Below are positions 14,804-23,833 of a DNA stretch of 64,000 nt, piece by piece. Numbering within the stretch: the first letter of the stretch is position 1; each line of letters begins with the position of its first letter. A program made the position numbers and the translations under genes. Where the stretch lies: the NCBI RefSeq assembly GCF_003732665.1, contig NZ_MOBP01000001.1, forward strand, positions 477,466 to 541,465, in the 5' to 3' direction. The stretch is from Pseudomonas frederiksbergensis. GTDB taxonomy: Bacteria; Pseudomonadota; Gammaproteobacteria; Pseudomonadales; Pseudomonadaceae. Below the pieces are notes generated by a model. It was not told the origin of the DNA. It did not search any database and saw nothing but the letters and a program-made list of their open reading frames with translations.

Positions 14804-17716
14804 TTACAGGCCCTCGGCCAGCACTTTGGAGAGCATGTCGACAAAGAAATCCACACTCCGGCGCGAAGTCACCATCGGCGGCTTAATCTTCAGCACGTTC
14901 AGGTAATCCCCCGTCGGCTGCATGAAAATCCCCAGCTCGCGCAAACGATCGCACAGCGCCGTGGTTTCTTCGGTCGCCGGTTCCAGGGTCTCGCGGTTGC
15001 GGATCAGCTCGACCCCCAGGTAGAAACCGGAACCATGCACCGCGCCCACCAGCGGATGAAGATCAATCAGCGCTTCCAGCCGTTCCTTGAAGTAACCGCC
15101 GACGACCTGGGCGTTTTCCCAGAGTTTTTCCTCTTCCATGACATCCAGCACCGCCATGCCAATCTGGCAACTGACCGGACTGCCCCCAGCCGAGGAGAAG
15201 AAGTAGCCCTCGGCCTCCAGCGCTTCGGCGATTTCCCGGCGGGTGATCACCGCGCCCAAGGGTTGGCCGTTACCCATGCCCTTGGCCATGGTGATGATGT
15301 CCGGCACCACGCCTTGTTCCTCGAAGCCCCAGAAGAAATGGCCCATGCGGCCATAGCCGACCTGCACTTCATCGGCGATGCACACACCGCCCTGGGCGCG
15401 GACAAGTGCATACACCTGTTTCAGATAATTCGGCGGCAGGGAGATACCGCCAGCATTGCCGTACACCGGTTCGCAGATGAAACCGGCCAGCTTGCGTCCT
15501 TGCGCAGCGATTTTCGCCAGGTTGTGCTCGACGCTGCGCACGTAGTCCGGCGCGCTGTCCGGGCCGCGGAATTCGCCGCGATAGGTGTTCGGCGCGATGA
15601 CCGGGTGCACCCAGTCCGGGCGGCTGCTCAAAGCCTTGGGGTTGTCGGCAATCGAGGTCGACACCGCGTCCGCGCCCACGGTCCAGCCGTGGTAGGCCTC
15701 CAGCACGCTGAGCATGTCGCGCCCGCCGCTGTAGGCCCAGGCCAGGCGAATCGCCAGGTCGTTGGCCTCGCTGCCGCTGTTGACCAGGAAAACGCGATCC
15801 ATGGAGTCCGGTGCCAGCTTCAGCAAGCGCTCGGAGAACTCGGCCACCGCCGCGTAGTTGAACCGTGAGTTGGTGTTGAGCAGCGACCACTGACGGCTGG
15901 CGACGGCAGCCATGCGCGGATGACCATGGCCGAGCACTGCGACGTTGTTGAGCATGTCGAGGTAAGAGCGGCCCTGCATGTCGATCAGGTGATTGCGCCA
16001 GCCCCGTTCGATGCGCGGCGGGTCGACGTAATAGTGCTTCTGGGTGCGGGCGAAACTGGCCTCGCGCCGGGCGAGCAACGTCTGGGAATCGAGTTCTTCC
16101 TCGGCATCACACGCAAGCCCGAGCAGCACCGCCGGTGAGGGGCACAACGCCTGCCAGGCCAAGGCGCGGGAAGGCGTGCAGAACAACGGCGCATCGAACG
16201 AAGCCCCCCGGCACAACTGCACTATCAGCGGGCCGTTGACCGAACCCAGCACCTGGCCTTTGACCAGCGCCGCGCCGACATGCAACGACGGCCTCACACC
16301 CCACAGGCGCACGCTCAGTTGCGGGCCGTCGAGTTGCAACACCCCCGCCGACGGCTGGTGAACAACACCGGCAAAGGGCGATTCCACCGCTGTGCCGTGG
16401 GGCACGCGCAGCTCGACGTGCAAGGGGCAGGTTTCCGGCTCAGCAGCGCTGTCGGGACGGGTGCGGGACAAACGGTACTGGCCATAACGACTGGCCGCCA
16501 AACCGTGGGCCGCCGCCGCTTCCGTCAGCAGACGTTGATCGATCCCTTCCTGCTCCCAGTTACCGGCCTCGAAATGTGGACTGAGTACGCCCAAGTCGAT
16601 CAAGGCAAAGTCGCGCCCTACCAGGCTCGGCAGTAATGGCGCGAAACCTTCACTGCCAATACTCGGCAAGGCATGGCCGACAGCGCTCAGAATCGCCGCT
16701 TCCATCAGCTCCAGCGGCACCGAGGTGGCGACGCGGAAAATTTCCCACTCGTGGGTCAGGTTGTCGCGGCTGTATTGGTTGCCCGGATCGATGCTGACCT
16801 GCTGCTCGCCACTGAGCACCAGCACCGCCGCCCGCGCCACGATCAGCGGCCACAGCGCCTGCAGCTCTTCAGGCTGCAACGGATTGACCGCGTGATAGGC
16901 CCGGACCGCCGGCAAAATGTAGAACGGATCGCCATCGGCGTGGTGCAACAATGCCGCGCAGGTCACCGACAGGTCGGTGATGCGCCAGGTACGGATCAGG
17001 TCGCCGAAATCGATCACACCCTGCAACTGCCACTGGCGCAGCGAATCCCGCTGCCAGACCACGTTGTCGTCGGTGATGTCCATGTGAATCGCCTGCACCG
17101 GCAGTTTCGCCACCAACGGCAGCAAGCGACGCTCGGCGTGTTCGGCAGCCTCGGCCAGCAATGCGCGTTGCCGCTCATCTTGAATGACGGGCAGCAGATG
17201 GGTGATCAAGGCACTGGCGTGGCGGGCGTCCCATTGCAGCGTGCGTTCGAGCCCAACATGGTCGAAACCGGCCAGGGCCAGGTCCATTTCACCGCAGAGC
17301 CGGCCAAAACCGGCAACCACCGCACCCGGCAGATGATCGAGGTGGGTCAGTGACTGGCCTTCGATGTAATCCAGCAGGCGCACATGCACCGCCTGGCCGC
17401 CGACTTCCAGCGACAGCAAGTCTTCGCCGCTGGTGGCAGGGATCACTCGCGGCACTTGCACATCGCCCTGTTCGGCCAAATGCTTGAGCCCGGCGTGCTG
17501 GGCCTGCAATTCCGGGACAGCATAGTCACCCCGGCAGATTTTCAGGACGAAGCGGCCGCGCTCACTGTCCACACGATAGTTGAGGTCCTGCTGACTACCC
17601 AACGCCTGCAAGGTGCCGCTCAGGCCGTAATGCCGTTGCAGCAGCTCAAGCGCTTGCTGCGCAGACACTTGCGGGCTGGGCAAACTGGCGCGGTGAATCA
17701 ACGTGGAGAGCGGCAT
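14804..17716 (-). CDS. Kinase / M23-like / class III aminotransferase fusion protein
   Basis: A 970-residue three-part protein. Residues about 25-330 form an APH-type phosphotransferase with the catalytic loop HMDITDDN (His211, Asp213, Asn218) and metal-binding IDFGD (Asp236). Residues about 370-530 resemble an M23-type beta domain (LRVPHGTAVESPFAGVV) without clear metal ligands. Residues 560-970 form a PLP class III aminotransferase with NSGSEAND, the EVQVGYGR segment and the Schiff-base Lys in MAKGMGNGQ. Relatives phosphorylate and then eliminate or transaminate amino alcohols (hydroxylysine, phosphoethanolamine type). Proximity to aguAB suggests amine or amino-acid catabolism. Substrate is inferred only by class. 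Confidence 0.88.
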   Translation of the reverse strand: MPLSTLIHRASLPSPQVSAQQALELLQRHYGLSGTLQALGSQQDLNYRVDSERGRFVLKICRGDYAVPELQAQHAGLKHLAEQGDVQVPRVIPATSGEDLLSLEVGGQAVHVRLLDYIEGQSLTHLDHLPGAVVAGFGRLCGEMDLALAGFDHVGLERTLQWDARHASALITHLLPVIQDERQRALLAEAAEHAERRLLPLVAKLPVQAIHMDITDDNVVWQRDSLRQWQLQGVIDFGDLIRTWRITDLSVTCAALLHHADGDPFYILPAVRAYHAVNPLQPEELQALWPLIVARAAVLVLSGEQQVSIDPGNQYSRDNLTHEWEIFRVATSVPLELMEAAILSAVGHALPSIGSEGFAPLLPSLVGRDFALIDLGVLSPHFEAGNWEQEGIDQRLLTEAAAAHGLAASRYGQYRLSRTRPDSAAEPETCPLHVELRVPHGTAVESPFAGVVHQPSAGVLQLDGPQLSVRLWGVRPSLHVGAALVKGQVLGSVNGPLIVQLCRGASFDAPLFCTPSRALAWQALCPSPAVLLGLACDAEEELDSQTLLARREASFARTQKHYYVDPPRIERGWRNHLIDMQGRSYLDMLNNVAVLGHGHPRMAAVASRQWSLLNTNSRFNYAAVAEFSERLLKLAPDSMDRVFLVNSGSEANDLAIRLAWAYSGGRDMLSVLEAYHGWTVGADAVSTSIADNPKALSSRPDWVHPVIAPNTYRGEFRGPDSAPDYVRSVEHNLAKIAAQGRKLAGFICEPVYGNAGGISLPPNYLKQVYALVRAQGGVCIADEVQVGYGRMGHFFWGFEEQGVVPDIITMAKGMGNGQPLGAVITRREIAEALEAEGYFFSSAGGSPVSCQIGMAVLDVMEEEKLWENAQVVGGYFKERLEALIDLHPLVGAVHGSGFYLGVELIRNRETLEPATEETTALCDRLRELGIFMQPTGDYLNVLKIKPPMVTSRRSVDFFVDMLSKVLAEGL

Positions 17717-17882
17717 ACAACGACCCCTGAGATTTTATTAGGCGCTTATATCGCCACCGCTGCGGCCGATACGCAACCCCCCTCCCCTGATCGGCACCGG
17801 GCAAAAGACATCGCCGCACTCGCGCGCGCCAGCACTTTGCGCAAGAATGTCCGCCATCTTCGTCTATCACTGGAGAAACTTT

Positions 17883-18428
17883 ATGAATGTAGTCACCACC
17901 GACCTGCCCGGTGTCCTGATCATCGAGCCCAAGGTATTTGGTGACGAGCGTGGCTTTTTTTACGAAAGCTTCAACGCCAAGGCCTTCGAAGAAGCGACCG
18001 GCCTGAATACGCAGTTCGTTCAGGACAACCATTCCCGCTCGCAAAAAGGCGTGCTGCGCGGCCTGCACTACCAACTGGAAAATACCCAGAGCAAGCTGGT
18101 TCGCGTCACCGTCGGTGAAGTGCTCGATGTGGCGGTGGACATTCGCCGCAGCTCGCCGCACTTCGGCAAATGGGTCGCCGTTCGTCTTTCCGCCGACAAC
18201 TATCGCCAACTGTGGGTCCCGAAAGGTTTCGCCCACGGCTTCGTGGTGCTGAGCGAGTTCGCCGAATTTCTCTACAAAACCACCGACTACTACACCCCGT
18301 CGGCCGAGCGTGCCATTCGCTGGGACGATCCAGACCTGGGCATCGACTGGCAACTGGATGAAGCGCCAAAACTGTCGGGCAAGGATGCGGCTGCCGCGTT
18401 GTTCAAGGACGCTGAAGTCTTTTCCTGA
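17883..18428 (+). CDS. rfbC: dTDP-4-dehydrorhamnose 3,5-epimerase
   Basis: A 181-residue cupin epimerase of dTDP-L-rhamnose synthesis (also called rmlC). It has the catalytic His62 in RGLHYQ, the segment VAVDIRRSSPHFGKW, and Tyr residues 136-137 in KTTDYY for the acid role. The ATG at 17883 is preceded by GGAGA; the frame is open further upstream but the GGAGA supports this start. It is an orphan: rfbA, rfbB and rfbD do not precede it as they do in P. aeruginosa, so dTDP-rhamnose would need those genes elsewhere. dctBD follows, as in P. aeruginosa. Confidence 0.93.
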   Translation: MNVVTTDLPGVLIIEPKVFGDERGFFYESFNAKAFEEATGLNTQFVQDNHSRSQKGVLRGLHYQLENTQSKLVRVTVGEVLDVAVDIRRSSPHFGKWVAVRLSADNYRQLWVPKGFAHGFVVLSEFAEFLYKTTDYYTPSAERAIRWDDPDLGIDWQLDEAPKLSGKDAAAALFKDAEVFS

Positions 18429-18526
18429 ATCGCTGTCTGAATCTTCACTTCAGCAGTGCGGGGCCGCAGTTGCGCAGACTGCGCCCGCAACCCTAGGCAT
18501 AATGCGCCTGTCCCCCCAGGCGCCCG

Positions 18527-20347
18527 ATGCCGATGCCCATGACTCCGACCCTCCCCCGCAGACCCCGCTGGCGCAGCCTCGCCCTGCTTGCCCTGTGCCT
18601 GGCGCCGTTGCTGTGGCCGTTGCAGCATCTGGCCGAGCGTTACTACCGCAGCGAACTGGCCGGGCAGAACCGCCAGACCCTCGACCTCTATGTCGCCAAC
18701 CTGCTGGGCACCCTGCACCGTTACGAAGTATTGCCGCAGATCCTCGGCGACCTGCCGGCCCTGCGCGCCGTACTCGGTGCCCCCGACGATGGCGTCACCC
18801 AGGGCAACGCCAACCGCTTGCTGAAAAACATCAGCGCCCAGACCGGCGCCGAAGTCATGTATTTGATGGACACCAGTGGCAAAACCCTGGCGGCCTCCAA
18901 TTGGGACAAGCACGACAGTTTCGTCGGGCGCAATTTTTCCTTCCGGCCGTATTTCAGCGAAGCCATGGCCGGGCGGCTCGGACGCTTTTTCGGGCTGGGC
19001 ACCACCTCGGCCAAACGCGGTTACTTCTTCGCCGCCGCCGTGCGCGAAGGCGAGAAAGTCATCGGCGTGCTGGTGGTCAAAGTCGATCTCGATCACACCG
19101 AAAGCCTGTGGGGCAAAACCCCGGAACAACTGCTGCTGACCGATCACAACGGCGTGGTCATTCTCACCTCGCGACCCGAGTGGCGTTTTCGCTCCACCCG
19201 CGTCTTGAGTGACGAAGAGAACAAAGCCATCGGCACGATCCAGCCGTACCCGACACGCAATCCCAAACCGCTGAAACTCAACCCCAACGCCTGGCTGACC
19301 CAGACCCAGTCAATTGCGGAAACCGGCTGGAACGTCAGCATCCTCGCGCCCCGCACCTTGATCGACCGCCCGGTACGCACGGTCGTGGCCATCGGCGGCG
19401 CGACGCTGTTGGTGTTGATGCTGTTGCTCGGTTTGATGATGCAGCGCCGTCGCCATTATCTGGAGCGGATCGCCTTCGAAGCCAAGGCCCGCCGCGAACT
19501 GGAAGGCCGGGTGGCCGAACGTACCAGCGATCTCGAAGGCCTCAACCGGCGCCTGAAACAGGAAGTGCTGGAACGCGAACAGGCCCAGCAGGAACTGGTG
19601 CGCGCCCAGGACGATCTGGTGCAGGCCGGCAAGTTGTCGGCATTGGGGACGATGTCGGCGAGCATCAGCCATGAACTCAATCAGCCGCTGGCGGCGATCC
19701 GCAGCTACGCGGAAAACGCCGAAGTGCTGCTCGATCACCAGCGCACTGACGATGCCCGGGGCAACCTCAAATTGATCAGTGAACTGACCGGGCGCATGGC
19801 CTCGATCATCGCCCACCTGCGCGCCTTCGCCCGCCGCGATCGCCACGCCCCGGAAAGCGTGGCCCTGCAACCGGCGCTGGACGATGCCCTGGCGTTGCTG
19901 GCCAAGCGGCGGCGCAGCATGGAAGTCGAATTGATTCGCGACCTGCCGGCCGCCACGCTGTGGGTCGAGGCCGGGGAAACCCGTTTGCGCCAGGTGCTCG
20001 GCAACCTGCTGGCCAACGCCCTCGATGCGCTGACCGAAAAAGGTCCGCCGCGCAAACTCTGGTTGAGTGCCCAATCCACCGCCGATGGCGTCAACCTGTA
20101 CATTCGCGACAACGGCCCGGGGTTTTGCATGGAAGCCCTGGGTCGCGCCAGCGAACCTTTCTACACCACCAAGACCCGCACCCAGGGCCTTGGGTTGGGG
20201 CTGGCGATTTGCGATACGTTGATGCGCGCCTTCGGTGGTGAATTGTCGTTCTCCAACCACAAGGAGGGTGGCGCCCTGATTACCCTGAAGCTACGCGCCG
20301 GCGCACCGGGTGTAAGCCTGCAACCGTCCGAGGACCGAAGTGCATGA
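18527..20347 (+). CDS. dctB: Sensor histidine kinase DctB (C4-dicarboxylate sensing)
   Basis: A 606-residue membrane kinase: transmembrane segment at about 17-33, periplasmic double PAS-like (dCache) sensor to about 285, second transmembrane segment 287-305, a coiled coil, the phospho-acceptor His382 in SISHELNQPLAAIRSY, and an ATPase domain with NLLANALDAL, DNGPGF and GLGLGLAI. This is the DctB class, which senses succinate, malate or fumarate and drives DctD. The choice among three close ATGs (18527, 18533, 18539) is open. The stop overlaps dctD by four bases. Synteny with rmlC supports dctB over the related acidic-amino-acid kinase AauS. Confidence 0.88.
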   Translation: MPMPMTPTLPRRPRWRSLALLALCLAPLLWPLQHLAERYYRSELAGQNRQTLDLYVANLLGTLHRYEVLPQILGDLPALRAVLGAPDDGVTQGNANRLLKNISAQTGAEVMYLMDTSGKTLAASNWDKHDSFVGRNFSFRPYFSEAMAGRLGRFFGLGTTSAKRGYFFAAAVREGEKVIGVLVVKVDLDHTESLWGKTPEQLLLTDHNGVVILTSRPEWRFRSTRVLSDEENKAIGTIQPYPTRNPKPLKLNPNAWLTQTQSIAETGWNVSILAPRTLIDRPVRTVVAIGGATLLVLMLLLGLMMQRRRHYLERIAFEAKARRELEGRVAERTSDLEGLNRRLKQEVLEREQAQQELVRAQDDLVQAGKLSALGTMSASISHELNQPLAAIRSYAENAEVLLDHQRTDDARGNLKLISELTGRMASIIAHLRAFARRDRHAPESVALQPALDDALALLAKRRRSMEVELIRDLPAATLWVEAGETRLRQVLGNLLANALDALTEKGPPRKLWLSAQSTADGVNLYIRDNGPGFCMEALGRASEPFYTTKTRTQGLGLGLAICDTLMRAFGGELSFSNHKEGGALITLKLRAGAPGVSLQPSEDRSA

Positions 20348-21738
20348 CCATCGATAACCGCATCCAGGTCGTGTTGATCGACGATGATCCGCACTTGCGC
20401 CAGGCCCTGAGCCAGACCCTGGACCTGGCCGGCCTGAAAATCCTGCCCCTGGCCGAAGCCAAGGGCCTGGCCGGGCAACTGGAGCGTGACTGGCCGGGCG
20501 TGGTGGTCAGCGACATCCGCATGCCGGGCATGGACGGCCTCGAACTGCTCACCGAACTGCATGCCCAGGACCCAGAGCTGCCGGTGCTGCTGATCACCGG
20601 TCACGGCGATGTGCCGCTGGCGGTGCAGGCGATGCGCGCCGGGGCCTATGACTTCCTGGAAAAGCCCTTCGCCAGCGACGCCCTGCTCGACAGCGTGCGC
20701 CGCGCCCTCGCCCTGCGCCGGTTGGTGCTGGACAACCGCAGCCTGCGTCTGGCCCTGAGCGACCGCAATGAACTGAGCACCCGATTGGTCGGGCAGTCGG
20801 CGCCGATGCTGCGTTTGCGCGAGCAAATCGGGGCCTTGGCGGCGACCAAGGCCGACGTGCTGATCCTTGGCGAAACCGGTGCCGGCAAAGAAGTGGTGGC
20901 CCGGGCGCTGCACGATTTGTCGAGCCGGCGTAACGGCCCGTTCGTGGCGATCAATGCCGGAGCCCTGGCCGAATCGGTGGTGGAAAGCGAGTTGTTCGGT
21001 CACGAGCCCGGCGCGTTTACCGGCGCGCAAAAACGCCGTATCGGCAAGTTCGAATTCGCCAACGGCGGCACACTCTTTCTCGATGAAATCGAAAGCATGA
21101 GCCTGGATGTGCAAGTGAAGTTGCTGCGCATGTTGCAGGAGCGAGTGGTCGAGCGCCTCGGCGGCAATCAGTTGATCCCGCTGGACATCCGCGTCATCGC
21201 CGCCACCAAGGAAGACCTGCGCCAGGCCGCCGATCAGGGCCGGTTCCGTGCCGACTTGTATTACCGGCTGAACGTCGCGCCACTGCGCATTCCGCCGCTG
21301 CGCGAGCGGGGCGAAGATGCGTTGATGCTGTTCCAGCATTTCGCCGACGAAGCCAGCGCCCGCCACGGTTTGCCGCCCCATGAACTGCAACCGGGGCAAC
21401 GGGCCTTGCTGCTGCGTCACTCCTGGCCGGGCAACGTCCGGGAGCTGCAAAACGCCGCTGAACGCTTTGCCCTCGGTTTGGAACTGGCACTGGATAACAG
21501 CGCACCGGATGGCGGGGTCAGTACCACGGTCGGGGTGGTCAGCGGCGGGCTCAGCGAGCAGGTGGAAAACTTCGAAAAAACCCTGATTGCCGCCGAATTG
21601 GCGCGTTCCCACAGTTCGGTGCGCAGCCTCGCCGAGGCCTTGGGCATTCCGCGCAAAACCCTGCACGACAAGCTGCGCAAACACGGGCTGAACTTCGCCG
21701 ACGGCGGCGCCCATAGCCACACCGACGACCTCGATTGA
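20344..21738 (+). CDS. dctD: Sigma-54-dependent response regulator DctD
   Basis: A 464-residue NtrC-family regulator. Receiver domain 1-120 with phospho-acceptor Asp57 in VVVSDIRMPGMDG. AAA+ domain about 145-380 with the Walker A GETGAGKE and the sigma-54 loop GAFTGA at about 223-228. A Fis-type helix-turn-helix closes the protein (AEALGIPRKTLHDKLRKHG). It activates sigma-54 promoters of C4-dicarboxylate transporters after phosphorylation by DctB. The dctPQM transporter genes do not follow here, so the targets must lie elsewhere. Confidence 0.92.
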   Translation: MTIDNRIQVVLIDDDPHLRQALSQTLDLAGLKILPLAEAKGLAGQLERDWPGVVVSDIRMPGMDGLELLTELHAQDPELPVLLITGHGDVPLAVQAMRAGAYDFLEKPFASDALLDSVRRALALRRLVLDNRSLRLALSDRNELSTRLVGQSAPMLRLREQIGALAATKADVLILGETGAGKEVVARALHDLSSRRNGPFVAINAGALAESVVESELFGHEPGAFTGAQKRRIGKFEFANGGTLFLDEIESMSLDVQVKLLRMLQERVVERLGGNQLIPLDIRVIAATKEDLRQAADQGRFRADLYYRLNVAPLRIPPLRERGEDALMLFQHFADEASARHGLPPHELQPGQRALLLRHSWPGNVRELQNAAERFALGLELALDNSAPDGGVSTTVGVVSGGLSEQVENFEKTLIAAELARSHSSVRSLAEALGIPRKTLHDKLRKHGLNFADGGAHSHTDDLD

Positions 21739-21778
21739 GCTACCGTCAAACCATCATCTTCAAACAAGAGACCCGTGC

Positions 21779-22234
21779 ATGAGCCGCGACAGTCGTCACC
21801 TGGAATCGATCCTGCACCACGACATCCCCCTGACGCGGGACATGGGCCTCAAAGTGCTCGACTGGCACGACCAGCAACTGCGCCTGCATTTGCCGCTGGA
21901 GGCCAACGTCAATCACAAAAGCACCATGTTTGGCGGCAGCCTGTACTGCGGCGCGGTGCTGGCGGGTTGGGGCTGGCTGCATTTGCGCTTGCGCGAAGAA
22001 GGGATTGAAGACGGGCACATCGTGATTCAGGAAGGGCAGATCCATTACCCGCTGCCGGTGACCACCGATGCCGTCGCGATTTGCCAGGCGCCGGGGGCAG
22101 TGGTCTGGAAGAAGTTTCTGGCGATGTACAAACGTTATGGCCGGGCGCGGTTGACGCTGCATTCGCAGATTGTGAATCAGGCGAGTGAGGAAAGTGCGGT
22201 GACGTTTACCGGGCAGTACGTCCTGCACCGTTAA
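21779..22234 (+). CDS. YiiD C-terminal-type hotdog thioesterase
   Basis: A 151-residue single hotdog-fold domain matching the thioesterase domain found at the C-terminus of YiiD/FabY-like proteins. Recognisable segments are VNHKSTMFGGSLYCGAVLAGWG (helix and start of the active-site region) and IVIQEGQIHYPLPVTTDA. It probably hydrolyses an acyl-CoA or acyl-ACP; the specificity is unknown. It follows dctD by 40 bases but is functionally unrelated, and a REPIN follows. Confidence 0.8.
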   Translation: MSRDSRHLESILHHDIPLTRDMGLKVLDWHDQQLRLHLPLEANVNHKSTMFGGSLYCGAVLAGWGWLHLRLREEGIEDGHIVIQEGQIHYPLPVTTDAVAICQAPGAVVWKKFLAMYKRYGRARLTLHSQIVNQASEESAVTFTGQYVLHR

Positions 22235-22253
22235 TTCAGGAACGCGCAAACCC

Positions 22254-22343
22254 TGTGGGAGCGGGCTTGCTCGCGAAGGGGCCATCACATTCAACACCTA
22301 TGCTGACTGACACACCGCTTTCGCGAGCAAGCCCGCTCCCACA
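22254..22343. repeat. REPIN, 90 bp
   Basis: Inverted REP pair of the 90-bp class with the inner sequence GCTGACTGACACACCGC. It lies between the converging thioesterase and cysQ genes. Confidence 0.95.
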
Positions 22344-22352
22344 AGGACGGTT

Positions 22353-23180
22353 CTATCCGCGTGCAAGCTCCAGCAATTTCTCGCGCCAGGCAGCCTTCGC
22401 CGGCAACGCCAAGAAGAACTCATTCAACAGTGATTCCCGCGCCGGATAACAAAACGGCGCGCCGCTCAGATCCAGCACTTCACCGCCGGCCCCTTCCAGC
22501 ACGCCTTGCGCCGCTGCCGTATCCCACTGGGAAGTCGGCGCCAGACGCGGATAACAATCCGCCGCCCCTTCCGCCAACATGCAGAATTTCAGCGAGCTGC
22601 CGAAATTCGCCAACTGCAATTCACCCAGGCTTTCGCTAAGTCCGGCCAGCAAACGTTCCTGCTCAGGGCTGGAATGCCGACGACTGGCCACCACGGTAAA
22701 CGCCTCGCCCGCCGCCGGTGCTTCGCGCACCTGGATCGGCAACGGTGTCGCACCTTGGTCACCGCGCCACGCGCCCAATCCGGCGCCGCCGACGTAGAAG
22801 CGCCCGTTGGTCGGCATCGACACCACGCCAAACACCACACGGCCCTGCTCGATCAACGCGATGTTGACGGTAAATTCTTCACTGCCGGAGATAAATTCCT
22901 TGGTCCCGTCCAGCGGGTCCACCAGCCACCAGCGCTGCCACCCGGCGCGCACGCTCTGGGGGATGTTGGCGTCTTCTTCGGACAGCACCGGGATGCTCGG
23001 GTCCAGCGCCGTCAGCCCGTCGAGGATCAAATGGTGAGCGGCCAAATCAGCGGCGGTGACCGGTGAATCATCAGACTTCGCGGTCACCGCAGTGCCGGTG
23101 CGCCAGAACGGCAGGATCGCTTCGCCAGCCTTCAACGCCAGCTCAACCACCGGCGCCATCAACGGATGGGGGAAATTCAT
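22353..23180 (-). CDS. cysQ: 3'(2'),5'-bisphosphate nucleotidase
   Basis: A 275-residue inositol-monophosphatase-superfamily enzyme that removes the 3'-phosphate of PAP, a by-product of sulfate assimilation. The metal-binding motifs are present: EED in LSEEDANIP, the WLVDPLDGTKEF signature (WWLVDPLDGT) and SQWDTAAAQGV near the C-terminus. The start ATG overlaps the nudE stop by four bases, so nudE-cysQ is one operon, as in P. aeruginosa. Cytoplasmic or membrane-associated. Confidence 0.95.
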   Translation of the reverse strand: MNFPHPLMAPVVELALKAGEAILPFWRTGTAVTAKSDDSPVTAADLAAHHLILDGLTALDPSIPVLSEEDANIPQSVRAGWQRWWLVDPLDGTKEFISGSEEFTVNIALIEQGRVVFGVVSMPTNGRFYVGGAGLGAWRGDQGATPLPIQVREAPAAGEAFTVVASRRHSSPEQERLLAGLSESLGELQLANFGSSLKFCMLAEGAADCYPRLAPTSQWDTAAAQGVLEGAGGEVLDLSGAPFCYPARESLLNEFFLALPAKAAWREKLLELARG

Positions 23181-23743
23181 GGCAGGAACACCCCACGTTG
23201 AGTCAGCAGGTCGCGGGCCAGATACAGCGCCGCCAAGGCACGGCCCTCGGTGAACTGCGGGTTCTGGGCCAGGCCCGACAGCTCGCGCAGGTTGACCTTG
23301 TCCACCCGCATCGGCTCGGGCTCGTCACCCTCAAGGCTTTCTTCGTACAGATCGGTGGCCAATACCACCTGGATCTTCTGGCTCATGTAACCGGGGGACA
23401 ACGACAACTCGGTCAAATGTTCCAACTGTCGCGCACCAAACCCGGCTTCTTCCTTGAGCTCACGCTCGGCCGCCGCCAGCACGTCTTCGCCAGGCTCGAT
23501 CAAGCCTTTGGGCAAAGACAATTCATAGGCATCGGTGCCGCCGCAATACTCTTCGACCAGTACCGCGTGGTCTGCATCGAGCATTGCCACGATCATCACC
23601 GCGCCATACCCGGCACCCTTGCCGACCAGACGCTCATAAGTGCGCTCCACACCATTGGAAAAGCGCAGTTTCAGCTCTTCGACGCAGAATAAACGGCTGG
23701 TGGCTACGATCTCGCGGGCGAGTACGGTGGGTTTCTGGCGCAT
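23177..23743 (-). CDS. nudE: ADP compounds hydrolase NudE (Nudix)
   Basis: A 188-residue Nudix hydrolase. The Nudix box GLIEPGEDVLAAAERELKEE begins near residue 75 and fits Gx5Ex7REUxEExGU completely. NudE acts on adenosine(5')triphospho(5')adenosine, ADP-ribose and NADH. Upstream gene of the nudE-cysQ operon, both of which clear nucleotide by-products. ATG at 23743 with GGAG nine bases before it (minus strand). Divergent from the HAD nucleotidase. Confidence 0.93.
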   Translation of the reverse strand: MRQKPTVLAREIVATSRLFCVEELKLRFSNGVERTYERLVGKGAGYGAVMIVAMLDADHAVLVEEYCGGTDAYELSLPKGLIEPGEDVLAAAERELKEEAGFGARQLEHLTELSLSPGYMSQKIQVVLATDLYEESLEGDEPEPMRVDKVNLRELSGLAQNPQFTEGRALAALYLARDLLTQRGVFLP

Positions 23744-23833
23744 AAACGGCTCCTTGGCGTGAACGGGTTACTATACCCGGCCTATCCTGATTGTTTACCT
23801 CGGATATCTTTTTTACCGCTGGAGAAGTTTTTT

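Noticed and set aside
20161..21720. 519-residue open frame antisense to dctD
   Set aside because: DctD motifs on the plus strand are complete, so this is a shadow.
18527..21738. Reading dctBD as the acidic-amino-acid system aauSR
   Set aside because: The families are close, but the position right after rfbC matches dctBD of P. aeruginosa; not fully excluded.
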